Under the pieces are notes generated by a model that ran no database searches, was not told the DNA's origin, and saw only the letters and a program-made list of their open reading frames with translations. Below, one piece after another: positions 28,262 to 36,629 of a stretch of DNA of 64,000 nt. The stretch spans positions 3,181,354 through 3,245,353 of the forward strand of contig NZ_KV440945.1 of NCBI RefSeq assembly GCF_001636345.1. Reading direction: 5' to 3'. Source of the DNA: Cytobacillus gottheilii (GTDB lineage Bacteria; Bacillota; Bacilli; Bacillales; Cytobacillaceae). A program made the position numbers and the translations under genes. How positions within the stretch are numbered: position 1 is the stretch's first letter; every line of letters starts with the position of its first letter.

Positions 28262-28603
28262 TTAAGATATCGTTATAACCTCATACTCAGCAGCCAATTC
28301 AATGAAATGCGGCATGCCGCTAATCCTTCCGGCAATTAGCTGATTTTCGAGGTCATAATAATCTACACATGTCTTGCATGCCAGCACGTCTACTCCTTTT
28401 GCTTCAAGCTCCTTTAAATGCACTGAAACATAAGAGCTTTCCGTTAAGGTAAAAACACCGCTGTTCATACAAAACACCGCTTTAGGAAGGTCATCTCTCT
28501 GCTTAATCAGTGTAAAAAAAGTCTCCAGTACCGTTTCTCCCAGTTCCTTCTCACCTTTTCCAAGCTGATCTGAGCTAACTAAAATGACTTTATTCTTCAT
28601 CAT
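28262..28603 (-). CDS. DsrE-like protein resembling the C-terminal domain of YedF
   Basis: A 113-residue protein with the fold expected of DsrE/TusD sulfur-handling proteins: an N-terminal strand VILVSSDQLGKGEKELGE, then VFCMNSGVFTL, then GVDVLACKTCVDYYDLENQL with a Cys-X2-Cys pair at about residues 77-80. That last motif resembles the C-terminal domain of YedF-type sulfurtransferase-like proteins. Here it stands alone, without the TusA-like half. Its ATG overlaps the stop of the MIP18-family gene yitW (TAATG), so the two proteins are coupled; a shared role in sulfur or iron-sulfur metabolism is my inference. Confidence 0.75.
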   Translation of the reverse strand: MMKNKVILVSSDQLGKGEKELGETVLETFFTLIKQRDDLPKAVFCMNSGVFTLTESSYVSVHLKELEAKGVDVLACKTCVDYYDLENQLIAGRISGMPHFIELAAEYEVITIS

Positions 28604-28914
28604 TAGTCACGAACACCTAAAGCAATCTTTGCATATCTGGACATTTTATCCTTTGTCCAAGGCGGATTCCAAACAATATTTACTTCTGTTTCTTTTACTT
28701 CAGGAATATCAGCCAATGCTGCTTTTACTTGATCAACAATGGTTCCTGCCAGCGGGCAGCCCATCGATGTTAAAGTCATATCAACCGTTGCTGTTCCGCT
28801 TTCATCTAGATTTACATCATATACTAAACCTAAATTGACAATATCTATACCAAGTTCTGGGTCCACAACAAGCTCGAGGGCACCCATTATACTCTCTTTT
28901 AATTCATTATCCAC
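28603..28914 (-). CDS. yitW: YitW, MIP18/DUF59-family iron-sulfur assembly factor
   Basis: A 103-residue MIP18-family protein, related to SufT and PaaD, thought to help mature iron-sulfur proteins. The family core DPELGIDIVNLGLVYDV and the reactive cysteine in TSMGCPLAGTI are present, ending in WNPPWTKDKMS. The start is taken as GTG at 28914, eleven bases after AAAGGAG, which gives a length like B. subtilis YitW (102 residues); an ATG at 28953 lacks support. It is coupled to the DsrE-like gene and lies near yitV, as in B. subtilis. Confidence 0.88.
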   Translation of the reverse strand: MDNELKESIMGALELVVDPELGIDIVNLGLVYDVNLDESGTATVDMTLTSMGCPLAGTIVDQVKAALADIPEVKETEVNIVWNPPWTKDKMSRYAKIALGVRD

Positions 28915-28999
28915 TTTATGACACACTCCTTTGGACATCTTTGCCTTCATCATACCAAATCACGAAAGAAATTGACAATCTTACAATTTGAATATGATT

Positions 29000-29767
29000 T
29001 TACACGAATTTTTTAAACCAATCTACGGTTGCAAGCAACCCTTCTCTGCTCACCTTATGGCCTGCCCTTTGATCTGTAATAAATTGAAGTTTTTCCGGAA
29101 AACTGCCGTACATTGGCAGCAAGGATTCAAAAAATTGATGAGCTGGTGCATATGGAACTGTCTGATCCTTAACTCCATGCCAAAATAATAGCGGTCTGCC
29201 ATTCAGCTTTTCAGGCTGTCCACTTAAATCAAATTCTTTAATTTGAGAAAATAGCTGTGCAATCTCTGCTTCACTGAGCGGTATATTTACACCCTTTTGT
29301 TTAAGGTGCGTAATTTGCATTTCAGCAAATTTTTCATAATATGGCATGCCCATTAAACTGACAGCAGCTTTAATCCACTGATACGTACTGAGAGCACCAA
29401 GTGTTATAATGCCGCCCATAGATGTGCCTGCAAGCCCAATTCTGTTTAAATCAATTAGTCCTTCATGTTCTAATTCATCTTTAAGAATATTTAATTCACC
29501 TATTGTATGTAAAACTACTTCCCAAAAGCGCAGACTTAGTTCTGCTTCGCAATATCCCTTGTGCCGCTCGCCATGATAAAGAACATCAGGCAAAATAACT
29601 CTGTATCCTTCTTCAGCAAGCAAGTATGCATAATGTAAATTGTGTTCCTTTGCACTTGTAAAGCCATGTATAAAAAATACAAGCGGCAATTGTTTTTGTG
29701 CAAGATCCTGCTTAACTACATGTAATGCAGGGATCGTGCTGATTTCTCTGTGCTCGACGCAAATCAA
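29000..29767 (-). CDS. yitV: YitV, alpha/beta-hydrolase esterase
   Basis: Serine hydrolase of 255 residues. The oxyanion strand FIHGFTSAKEHNLHYAYLLAE, the nucleophile elbow GTSMGG (Ser near 117), the acidic residue region FWHGVKDQTVPY and the terminal histidine in AGHKVS are all visible, so it should be active. The natural substrate is not known. The start is TTG at 29767 behind GGGGG, giving MICVEHREIS like its homologues. It lies divergent from yitU, as in B. subtilis. Confidence 0.9.
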   Translation of the reverse strand: MICVEHREISTIPALHVVKQDLAQKQLPLVFFIHGFTSAKEHNLHYAYLLAEEGYRVILPDVLYHGERHKGYCEAELSLRFWEVVLHTIGELNILKDELEHEGLIDLNRIGLAGTSMGGIITLGALSTYQWIKAAVSLMGMPYYEKFAEMQITHLKQKGVNIPLSEAEIAQLFSQIKEFDLSGQPEKLNGRPLLFWHGVKDQTVPYAPAHQFFESLLPMYGSFPEKLQFITDQRAGHKVSREGLLATVDWFKKFV

Positions 29768-30016
29768 TTTTCATTCCCCCGAAGTGTTAAGATTATCTAA
29801 AAATAATGTAAAAAGTAATTTCTTTTACAAATCTATAATAAAATTGGTAACATAGTAAGAAAGGAAAATAAATATAAGCTTATTTTGCTTAAAATGATCT
29901 TTCTCTACTTACTTAAAGCGTTATAAAAAAAGTCTTCGATAAGTAGTTTATCATGTTTAAATTTCACACCAAAACATTTAGCCTAAAAAATTTATACATA
30001 TGTTAAAGGAGATACT

Positions 30017-30835
30017 ATGGCAGAAAAACATTTGATCGCATTAGACTTAGACGGCACACTACTAAAAGATGACAAGACGATTTCTGATAAGACTAAGATG
30101 GTTCTGCAAAAAGCACGTGAACTTGGCCATGAAGTCATGATTTCAACCGGCAGACCATATCGTTCCAGTGAAATATATTATCATGAACTGAACCTTACTA
30201 CACCAATTGTAAACTTTAATGGCGCATTTGTGCATCATCCCAAAAAATCAGAATGGGGTGCTTTCCACTCTCCTCTTTCTGTAGATGTTGCAAAGGATAT
30301 TGTTGAAGCTTGCAGCGATTTTACTTTCCATAATATTATTGCAGAAGTAATCGACGAAGTGTATTTCCATTATCATGATGAAAAGCTTATTGAGATCTTT
30401 CATATGGGCAATCCGCAAGTAACAACTGGAGATTTGCGTAATTTCTTAAAAGACTCTCCTACAAGTATGCTGATCCACACAGATGAGGAACATGTAGACA
30501 CGATCCGTCAGCATTTATCCGATGTGCATGCTGAAGTGATTGATCATCGCAGCTGGGCAGCACCGTTTCATGTTATTGAAATCATTAAACATGGTCTCAA
30601 TAAAGCAGTAGGCCTCAAAAAAGCGGCTGATTATCTGCAGATCCCTCAAGATCGAATCATTGCGTTCGGTGATGAAGACAATGATCTCGAAATGCTCGAA
30701 TACGCCCGTTATGGAGTAGCAATGGGAAATGGCATTGATCAAGTGAAGACGATTGCCAAGGATATCACTTTATCAAATGAAGAGGACGGCGTTGCTGTCT
30801 ACTTAAATGACTTGCTGAACTTAAAAGCACTTTAA
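30017..30835 (+). CDS. yitU: YitU, HAD-family (Cof-type) phosphatase
   Basis: HAD phosphatase of 272 residues with motif I DLDGTLL (Asp13, Asp15 region), motif II STGRPYR, the conserved lysine region HGLNKAVGLK and motif III/IV GDEDNDLEML. The cap domain is of the Cof type. B. subtilis YitU is reported to dephosphorylate FMN-pathway intermediates, so a role in riboflavin synthesis is possible, though such enzymes are promiscuous. AAAGGAG precedes the ATG; a terminator follows the stop. Confidence 0.92.
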   Translation: MAEKHLIALDLDGTLLKDDKTISDKTKMVLQKARELGHEVMISTGRPYRSSEIYYHELNLTTPIVNFNGAFVHHPKKSEWGAFHSPLSVDVAKDIVEACSDFTFHNIIAEVIDEVYFHYHDEKLIEIFHMGNPQVTTGDLRNFLKDSPTSMLIHTDEEHVDTIRQHLSDVHAEVIDHRSWAAPFHVIEIIKHGLNKAVGLKKAADYLQIPQDRIIAFGDEDNDLEMLEYARYGVAMGNGIDQVKTIAKDITLSNEEDGVAVYLNDLLNLKAL

Positions 30836-30848
30836 AAATATGCAGGAT

Positions 30849-30887
30849 AAACAGCCTTCGAACCATTTTGTTCAAGGCTGTTTTTTT
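30849..30887 (+). terminator. Terminator of yitU
   Basis: A stem of about 13 bp with one bulged C (30849-30863 with 30870-30883) followed by a T run, 14 bases after the stop codon. Confidence 0.85.
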
Positions 30888-31035
30888 ACTGTATTCGTTA
30901 AAAAAATTGCTTCGTTTCAGCATTGTACAAAATTTCATCTTTGCCCAACATGTACCCTATTGAAAAAAGGAAAAGAGCATATACTATCTTTTGAAGCATG
31001 ATTTTAGCTTCTAAAATGATTCGGAGGGGATTCTA

Positions 31036-31194
31036 ATGGGCAAACGTAATAAATCAAAACGCTTTGTACAGCAAGGAGTAGATACTGTATCTAAGCATGA
31101 TGAGCGTATCCCTTATCACATGACATATGCTGAAGCTGAGGCAGAAGCTGAACAAGTTAAAAATGTGAAAGAATCTTCCTACGGAGGAATATAA
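31036..31194 (+). CDS. Very small hydrophilic protein upstream of the DUF3813 gene
   Basis: A 52-residue protein beginning MGKRNKSKRFVQQGVDTVS, with a basic N-terminal end and an acidic alanine-glutamate run (AEAEAEAE). It has GGAGGGG nine bases before its ATG and ends two bases before the next gene, whose ribosome site (CGGAGG) lies inside its last codons. This spacing supports it as a real gene. Small size and composition would fit a spore-associated or regulatory protein, but I do not recognise the family with certainty. A 7-bp hairpin (31001-31017) lies just before the ribosome site. Confidence 0.7.
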   Translation: MGKRNKSKRFVQQGVDTVSKHDERIPYHMTYAEAEAEAEQVKNVKESSYGGI

Positions 31195-31196
31195 AA

Positions 31197-31388
31197 ATGG
31201 GCAACAGATTATTTCAAGAAGCACAGCGATATGTTGAAATAGCAGAAAATGCGAATTCAGCTGGAAAGCAAGAAGCGATTTCACATGCTAAAAATGCACT
31301 TAGCTCCGCTTATGCAAACAGTACTAGAGCAGAGCAGGCACAACTTGCTGAATTGCAGGCAAAGCTAGATCAATACAGTACTCAATAA
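31197..31388 (+). CDS. DUF3813 family small protein
   Basis: A 63-residue, mostly helical protein (LFQEAQRYVEIAENANSAG, then AISHAKNALSSAYANST and QLAELQAKLDQYS), which I recognise as the DUF3813 family of Bacillaceae. No function is assigned. GGAGG precedes its ATG; it forms a two-gene operon with the 52-residue protein before it and ends in a strong terminator. In B. subtilis the small gene yizC lies here between yitU and ipi and may be the counterpart. Confidence 0.85.
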   Translation: MGNRLFQEAQRYVEIAENANSAGKQEAISHAKNALSSAYANSTRAEQAQLAELQAKLDQYSTQ

Positions 31389-31391
31389 CAG

Positions 31392-31427
31392 AAGGATCGG
31401 GCGAAATACCATTGCCCGATCCTTTAA
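31392..31427 (+). terminator. Terminator after the DUF3813 gene
   Basis: A perfect 11-bp stem (31392-31402 with 31414-31424, loop of 11), ending in TTTAATC. It lies between the small operon and the convergent ipi gene and may serve both. Confidence 0.8.
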
Positions 31428-31443
31428 TCATTTCTATATGTGG

Positions 31444-32160
31444 TTAATGATTAAACCGTTCCAGCACGATCGGTTGTGTTGAACTGATTTCTTCATCCTC
31501 ACCTTTTTTATATAAATTTAGCATCAGTGTTGCGTGGTTAGGCAATTTACTTTCGGCAATTTCTATGTTGATTTCAAATTGCTCATCCTTTATGTGCACC
31601 TTTTGTTCCTTTTGGTAAACATGATGCCCATCTTCAACCGTATAATATAGGTCCTCTGCCGAATCTTTCACTTCCCCAGTGACCTTATAGATGCCATTTT
31701 CTCCTACTGTTTGGACATTGATCGCATTCTTTTCTGCTATAGTAAATTGTGATTGCGCTGTCAGTGGTCCAGCACCCTCTTTAAGCTGTCTTCCTGTAAG
31801 TGCTGCCGTAATTTTGTAGGTACCGGGATTCAGTTCTTTCCCCTCTTTTTGAAAGTTCCACTTTTCAGTCCAATGCTTGCTTTCCCCGGGAGTTAAAGCA
31901 AGATTCTGAAGAACCTGTAAAAAGGATTTTCCTTTTGAATACGTATAAATTTCATTGCCAGCTTCATCGGAAATTTCAATTTCATATTTCTGTGATGAAT
32001 GAAAATCGAAATTGACCGTTTCGTCCCCAATATTTTCGAGCTTTAAATCCATAACAACTTCGCCATTATCAATGGAAGGATTTACATCAAACCGTATATT
32101 CTCACTAGTTCCTGCATTCAAACTTAACATCATGGCCGCGCCAATCCAGAGATTTAACAT
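31444..32160 (-). CDS. ipi: BsuPI-domain protein, intracellular proteinase inhibitor-like (Ipi)
   Basis: A 238-residue protein whose first half (about residues 22-125) is a BsuPI domain: VVMDLKLENIGDETVNFDFHSSQKYEIEI, EIYTYSKGKSF and LTPGESKHWTEKWNF. In B. subtilis Ipi (about 119 residues) inhibits the intracellular serine protease IspA. This protein is twice as long; a second beta-rich part (about 140-238) follows. The N-terminus (LWIGAAMMLSLNAG) is hydrophobic for about 14 residues but lacks lysines, so secretion is uncertain. AAAGGAG precedes the ATG. The location between yitU and yitT is that of B. subtilis ipi. Confidence 0.82.
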   Translation of the reverse strand: MLNLWIGAAMMLSLNAGTSENIRFDVNPSIDNGEVVMDLKLENIGDETVNFDFHSSQKYEIEISDEAGNEIYTYSKGKSFLQVLQNLALTPGESKHWTEKWNFQKEGKELNPGTYKITAALTGRQLKEGAGPLTAQSQFTIAEKNAINVQTVGENGIYKVTGEVKDSAEDLYYTVEDGHHVYQKEQKVHIKDEQFEINIEIAESKLPNHATLMLNLYKKGEDEEISSTQPIVLERFNH

Positions 32161-32181
32161 CTAAACACTCCTTTAAGTGGT

Positions 32182-33012
32182 TTAATCTTTACGGAAAAAG
32201 CCAAAAATTCCTGCTGTTTGAACAACATTTGTAAATGCATTCGGATCAACTTCTTTAATAATCCGTTCGAGATCAAAAAGCTCGTAACGTGTGATAACAA
32301 TCATAAGCATTTCTCTTGTTTCGTTTGTAAATGCCCCTTTGGCAGGAATAATGGTAATTCCCCTTACAAGCCGATCATGTATAGCTTTCTTCATTTCATC
32401 CTGTTTTTTGGTGATAATCATAGCTGTTAATTTTTCATGTCTAGTGTGGATCGTATCGATCACCCTTGTTGAAGCATATAAAGTAACAAGTGTGTACAAT
32501 GCTTTTTCCCAGCCATATAAAACTCCTGCTGTAATAATAATGATGGCATTTAATGTAAAGAAATATGTACCGACTGGCTTATCTTTCAGTCTGGAAAGGA
32601 CCATTGCGATAATGTCCATCCCGCCTGTTGAAGCACCCCACTTAAGTGTTATTCCCACTCCTACAGCGGCTATAACACCTCCAAATACAGCATTTAACAG
32701 AATATCTCCTGATAAATGGATGATCGGAATCAACTCAAGAAAAAGTGACATTGAGAAAACACTGATAAAACTATACACGGTAAACGATTTGCCTACCTTT
32801 TTCCACGCTAAGATCGTTACCGGGATATTCAGTATAAACAATAAGATACCTGTTGAAGCAAAGCTGCCAAGCATTCCAGATAACAGCTGCGCTACCCCTG
32901 CAAAACCGCTTGCATAAACATTTGCCGGTATTAAAAAGAAATTCATAGCAATGGCATTTAACAAAGCCCCCGCTAAAACGATAATAATTTTTTTTGTTTC
33001 AAGCCAAACCAT
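32182..33012 (-). CDS. yitT: YitT family membrane protein (DUF2179)
   Basis: A protein of 276 residues with five to six membrane segments in the first 180 residues (IIIVLAGALLNAIAMNFFLIP and so on) and a soluble C-terminal DUF2179 domain (TITKK to FGFFRK), with the family motifs GGVIAAVGVGITLKWGASTGGMDI and the cytosolic MIVITRYEL. The function is unknown; Bacillus has many paralogues. It is 21 bases before ipi and cotranscribed with it. AGGAGG lies five bases before its ATG. It is divergent from yitS. Confidence 0.9.
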   Translation of the reverse strand: MVWLETKKIIIVLAGALLNAIAMNFFLIPANVYASGFAGVAQLLSGMLGSFASTGILLFILNIPVTILAWKKVGKSFTVYSFISVFSMSLFLELIPIIHLSGDILLNAVFGGVIAAVGVGITLKWGASTGGMDIIAMVLSRLKDKPVGTYFFTLNAIIIITAGVLYGWEKALYTLVTLYASTRVIDTIHTRHEKLTAMIITKKQDEMKKAIHDRLVRGITIIPAKGAFTNETREMLMIVITRYELFDLERIIKEVDPNAFTNVVQTAGIFGFFRKD

Positions 33013-33075
33013 AGTTACCTCCTAGAATGTTATATTTAAACGTTTCCCCAATCATGCTGTTTTGAATACTATTCA

Positions 33076-33104
33076 TTGTCTTTTTCTGATAAATTCATTA
33101 AACT
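33076..33104 (+). promoter_or_regulatory. Putative yitS promoter
   Basis: TTGTCT (33076-33081) and TAAACT (33099-33104) with a 17-bp spacer, about 34 bases before the yitS start. Confidence 0.45.
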
Positions 33105-33137
33105 GAATACATATAGTTTCGAAAGCAGGTGAAGAAG

Positions 33138-34004
33138 ATGTCAGTCAAAATACTAGCTGACAGTGCGTGTGATTTGCCCTTAAGTTTCTTTAAGGAAAAC
33201 GATGTCACACTTTTCCCATTAAAAGTCCATTTAGATGGTCAGGAATACGAAGATTTGCTTACCATCGACTCTACAAAAATTTATGAAGCCATCCGCTTAG
33301 GTAATGTACCAAAAACTTCTCAAGTATCTCCGCTTTTATTTGAAGAAGTCTTCACGAATATGGCTAAGAATGGTGAAGATGGAATTTATATTGCCTTTTC
33401 TTCTGAATTATCTGGTACATATCAAACCGCAGTAATGATGCTCGAGCAAGTAAAAGAAAACTTTCCTGATTTTAACCTAAAAATTGTTGATTCTAAATGT
33501 GCATCATTAGGAGCCGGATTAGTCGTTATGGAAGCGGTTAAGCTCTCTAAGACAGGCAAATCCTTTTCCGAAATCGAAGAAGCGGTAAAATTCCACTGTG
33601 AACAAATGGAGCATTTATTCACAGTTGATGACTTAGAGTATTTAGCAAAAGGCGGAAGAGTTTCAAAAGCCTCTGCTTTTTTAGGCGGATTGCTGAATAT
33701 TAAACCTCTTCTAAATGTCGAAGATGGAAAGTTGGTTCCAATTGAAAAACTGCGCGGCAAGAAAAAACTGATGCGCCGAATCATCGAGGTTATGAATGAG
33801 CGCGGCGATTCTCTACATCAGCAAGTAATTGGGATTAGCCATGCTGATAACGAAGAAATGGTCTCTGAAATAAAAGAGATGATGAAACAGGAACTGAATG
33901 TCAGAAATGTTTATATTTCCTCAATTGGCTCTGCTATTGGTTCTCATACCGGCTCAGGCACAATCGCTATTTTCTTTCTAAACAAACTTCCTGCTGCTCA
34001 TTAA
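33138..34004 (+). CDS. yitS: YitS, DegV-family fatty acid-binding protein
   Basis: A DegV-fold protein of 288 residues. Such proteins bind a fatty acid and, as FakB, present it to the kinase FakA so that exogenous fatty acids can be used. Visible family features: ILADSACDLP at the start, the ligand-region PKTSQVSP, YIAFSSELSGTYQTA, and the C-terminal GSAIGSHTGSGTIAIFF. The ATG at 33138 (start MSVKILAD) fits homologues better than the GTG three codons earlier. No fakA is in the window. It is divergent from yitT. Confidence 0.9.
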   Translation: MSVKILADSACDLPLSFFKENDVTLFPLKVHLDGQEYEDLLTIDSTKIYEAIRLGNVPKTSQVSPLLFEEVFTNMAKNGEDGIYIAFSSELSGTYQTAVMMLEQVKENFPDFNLKIVDSKCASLGAGLVVMEAVKLSKTGKSFSEIEEAVKFHCEQMEHLFTVDDLEYLAKGGRVSKASAFLGGLLNIKPLLNVEDGKLVPIEKLRGKKKLMRRIIEVMNERGDSLHQQVIGISHADNEEMVSEIKEMMKQELNVRNVYISSIGSAIGSHTGSGTIAIFFLNKLPAAH

Positions 34005-34147
34005 GCAGAAGGCATGGTTCCATTATTGGCAATACAATCTATACATACTCCTTTTATTCTGACAAACAATAAGATGAAGATCTTCTTTGAGGTTACGATT
34101 CCTCAGATCCTAAACCTTATGATAAGAATGAAAGGGGTATTTTATTT

Positions 34148-34279
34148 ATGCCGCATACTTCAGATAATGACAAGAAAGCAAAAGACAACAATGCCCTTCG
34201 CCATGAAAAAAACATGATGCGTGAAAAAAACCGTAAAGCAGGCAAACACCAGTATTCGAAGAAAACGGATCATTTATAA
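34148..34279 (+). CDS. DUF3941 family very small protein
   Basis: A 43-residue, strongly basic protein rich in Lys, Asn and His (NNALRHEKNMMREKNRKAGK, ending TDHL). I recognise it as the DUF3941 family of Bacillaceae, which is unassigned in function. The frame starts at an ATG 11 bases after AAAGGGG. Composition suggests nucleic acid binding, but this is speculation. It is separate from yitS (143-base gap) and converges with cvfB. Confidence 0.8.
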   Translation: MPHTSDNDKKAKDNNALRHEKNMMREKNRKAGKHQYSKKTDHL

Positions 34280-34331
34280 GTTACCGGCAATAAGACTTCT
34301 TCCCTTGTTTTATGTAATCATTCAGCAAAGA

Positions 34332-34363
34332 AATAACGAGCCAGCTTAGCTTGGCTCGTTATT
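34332..34363. terminator. Terminator at the end of cvfB and the DUF3941 gene
   Basis: A 12-bp stem (34332-34343 with 34352-34363) followed by TTTTCCTTTT on the plus strand; it overlaps the cvfB stop codon. Confidence 0.8.
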
Positions 34364-35224
34364 TTCCTTTTTAACATATGTCCATCCTTCTTCCTGATAG
34401 ACACGTCCCTCTTTCATTAACCTGCCAAGCGCTCTTTTAAATGAAGCTTTACTAAGCCCAAAACGGTCATTAATATCTTCGGGAGCACTTTTATCCCAAT
34501 ATGGCATCGCTCCGCCGCGTGACACTAAATAAGATAGTATAACCTGTGAATCATCGTCCAGTGCTTCTTGTTTTCGCGGAATCAATGAAACATTAATGGT
34601 GCCATCGTCTTTTATATCAATGACTCTTCCTTCTACCTTTTCTCCTAAACGCGGCTCTCTTTTTCTCTGTGATTCATGAATAAATCCTTTAAAGCCCTCG
34701 GCTGTATAAATCCAGCTGCCCACTTTTGCTGTTCGGTAAATATGTCCATGAATGTTTTTATTGAAATCACTTGCCTCTGCTTTTACAGAGATATCTGTAA
34801 TCACTGGATCAGTGGCTGTTTTCACATAGATCCGATAATTCTTGTTGACTCGAAGTGTAATGTACAGCAGATCATCCACTTCCGGCCAAACACTTTCATG
34901 CACTGGCAAATCCTCTTCACCAAGCAGCATATCCTTTTGAATGCCAATGTTTATAAAGACACCGATCCCGGGTTTTACATCGCTGACCTTTGCCCAGCCA
35001 TATGTGCCAACCGTAATTTCCGGCAAGATCGTTGTTGCAGCAATTCTATTTTGAGAGTCTATATATAAAAAGACATCTACTTCTTGATCCAGCTCAAGTT
35101 CTTCTAGCAATTCATTATTATGTACAAGTACATCTTCTTCTCCATCTGTTAAAAAATATCCAAAATCCGCTTTTCTTGAAACGGTTAATTTCGTAATACG
35201 TCCAATAAAATCATGTAAAGCCAT
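34346..35224 (-). CDS. cvfB: CvfB/YitL, S1-domain RNA-binding protein
   Basis: A 292-residue protein with three tandem S1/OB-type domains and a C-terminal winged helix (LSKASFKRALGRLMKEGRVY), the layout of CvfB, an RNA-binding virulence regulator in Staphylococcus known in B. subtilis as YitL. The recognisable parts are the first OB domain (DFGYFLTDGEEDVLVHNNE), GWAKVSDVKPGIGVFINIG and GFIHESQRKREPRLGEKVEGRVIDI. The start is the second of two ATG (35224), six bases after AGGAGG; a longer frame to 35299 lacks support. Its targets here are unknown. Confidence 0.92.
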   Translation of the reverse strand: MALHDFIGRITKLTVSRKADFGYFLTDGEEDVLVHNNELLEELELDQEVDVFLYIDSQNRIAATTILPEITVGTYGWAKVSDVKPGIGVFINIGIQKDMLLGEEDLPVHESVWPEVDDLLYITLRVNKNYRIYVKTATDPVITDISVKAEASDFNKNIHGHIYRTAKVGSWIYTAEGFKGFIHESQRKREPRLGEKVEGRVIDIKDDGTINVSLIPRKQEALDDDSQVILSYLVSRGGAMPYWDKSAPEDINDRFGLSKASFKRALGRLMKEGRVYQEEGWTYVKKENNEPS

Positions 35225-35366
35225 CATATTCCTCCTAAAGTTGTTTGGCTTGCTATATTTTACTATAATAAGAATAGAAAGTGAATCTTCTTCTATCAAG
35301 CGTTATCATTTATTATAACTGCAGCCGTAGAAATTATGGTTTTTTCTAAGAGCAAGGAGGAATAGT

Positions 35367-35858
35367 ATGTCAAAGGAAAGTTCATTTGATATTGTATCAA
35401 AGGTAGATTTTTCAGAAGTAACAAATGCCATTAATATTGCGATGAAAGAGATTTCAACACGATATGATTTTAAAGGCAGCAAAAGTGATGTAAAACTTGA
35501 TAAAGAGGAATTAGTGCTCGTCTCAGATGATGAGTACAAGCTGGAGCAATTGAAGGATGTTGTAATCAGTAAAATGATTAAAAGAGGCATTCCTATCCGC
35601 AACCTCGACTACAGCAAAATTGAGGGAGCTTCAGGCGGTACGGTCAGACAGCGGGCAAAGCTGATTCAGGGCATTGACAAAGATAATGCCAAAAAGATTA
35701 ACACACTGATAAAAAACAGCGGTCTAAAAGTAAAAAGCCAGGTTCAGGATGACCAGGTTCGTGTCACAGGCAAAAACCGTGATGACCTGCAGCAAATCAT
35801 TTCAGCCGTTAAGGACGCAGATCTAACAGTAGACGTACAATTTGTTAATTACAGATAA
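35367..35858 (+). CDS. yitK: YajQ family nucleotide-binding protein (YitK)
   Basis: A 163-residue protein of the YajQ/UPF0234 family, with two ferredoxin-like halves: [52 protein letters not shown] and [19 protein letters not shown]. Members bind nucleotides or cyclic-di-GMP (shown in Xanthomonas), and others interact with RNA. Its role in Bacillus is not established. AAGGAGG precedes the ATG at 35367, and a terminator follows. Confidence 0.93.
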   Translation: MSKESSFDIVSKVDFSEVTNAINIAMKEISTRYDFKGSKSDVKLDKEELVLVSDDEYKLEQLKDVVISKMIKRGIPIRNLDYSKIEGASGGTVRQRAKLIQGIDKDNAKKINTLIKNSGLKVKSQVQDDQVRVTGKNRDDLQQIISAVKDADLTVDVQFVNYR

Positions 35859-35872
35859 AGGTTCACTTATGA

Positions 35873-35896
35873 AGCAGCCATTGGCTGCTTTTTTTT
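35873..35896 (+). terminator. Terminator of yitK
   Basis: An 8-bp stem (35873-35880 with 35882-35889; in effect AGCAGCC with loop ATT) followed by a run of seven T. Confidence 0.85.
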
Positions 35897-35943
35897 GGGG
35901 GGCAGTAGAGTATGTATGCCCCCCTGCTGCCTGCCATCGGTTC

Positions 35944-36453
35944 TCACTTCACAAATTGATACATCATAATTTCGTCATGATAATGACCATCACTCGTTTT
36001 AATGTGTTTAATTTTTCTTCCTTCTTCCTTAAAACCAAGCTTCTTATATAAATAATAAGCTCTATCATTATGGGAAAAGACCTCTAAGCATACCTTCTCA
36101 ATTCCAGGCTCTTTTTTTGCCCAATGAAGTAATTCCTCAATGAGTGCAGAACCAAGTCCGCCATTGCAGTATTTTGCTTGAATGGAGATGCCAAAATAGC
36201 CTATATGACGAACCTTCATTCTTTCTTTTGGCGAAAAGTTCAGCATCCCGATAATTTCTCCTGCTTCATTTTCAGCTACAAGCAGCAGGTGCTTCGGATA
36301 TGAGTTATTCAATATCCATTTCTGTTCCTTTTCAATGGTCATTTCATATTCCTCTGGCTCTGTTAACAAAAAGTCAGTTTCTTCAAACACTAGTTTACAA
36401 TGTTCAATAATGCCTTTAGCATCTTCTAACACAGCTTTTCTAATTGTAATCAA
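35944..36453 (-). CDS. GNAT family N-acetyltransferase
   Basis: A 169-residue GNAT acetyltransferase. The acetyl-CoA-binding motif appears as IQAKYCNGGLGSALIEELLHWA (a QxxGxG-like site with an inserted C/N), followed by CLEVFSHNDRAYYLYKKLGFKEEG, typical of motif B. The acceptor is unknown; the layout resembles ribosomal-protein or polyamine acetyltransferases. The start is TTG at 36453, behind GGCGGGG at seven bases. It is a single gene between yitK and the SDR gene. Confidence 0.85.
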   Translation of the reverse strand: MITIRKAVLEDAKGIIEHCKLVFEETDFLLTEPEEYEMTIEKEQKWILNNSYPKHLLLVAENEAGEIIGMLNFSPKERMKVRHIGYFGISIQAKYCNGGLGSALIEELLHWAKKEPGIEKVCLEVFSHNDRAYYLYKKLGFKEEGRKIKHIKTSDGHYHDEIMMYQFVK

Positions 36454-36629
36454 ATCTTTTCCCCGCCTTTATAGATCTAAGGTTTTTCTTATTTTCATTA
36501 TAAACTCAATTTTTTGTCTTTTCGCCTTTTTTTAGAACGATTTATTTTTTGCTAATAATTCCCATGTTTTTTTCTGATACTAAGTTGGAATGTATTATAT
36601 ATCACAGTTATTATTTGGAGGTATTTAAC

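Noticed and set aside
32291..32917. A 208-codon open frame on the plus strand, opposite yitT
   Set aside because: It lies wholly inside the well-supported yitT on the other strand, has no ribosome site and resembles no known protein.
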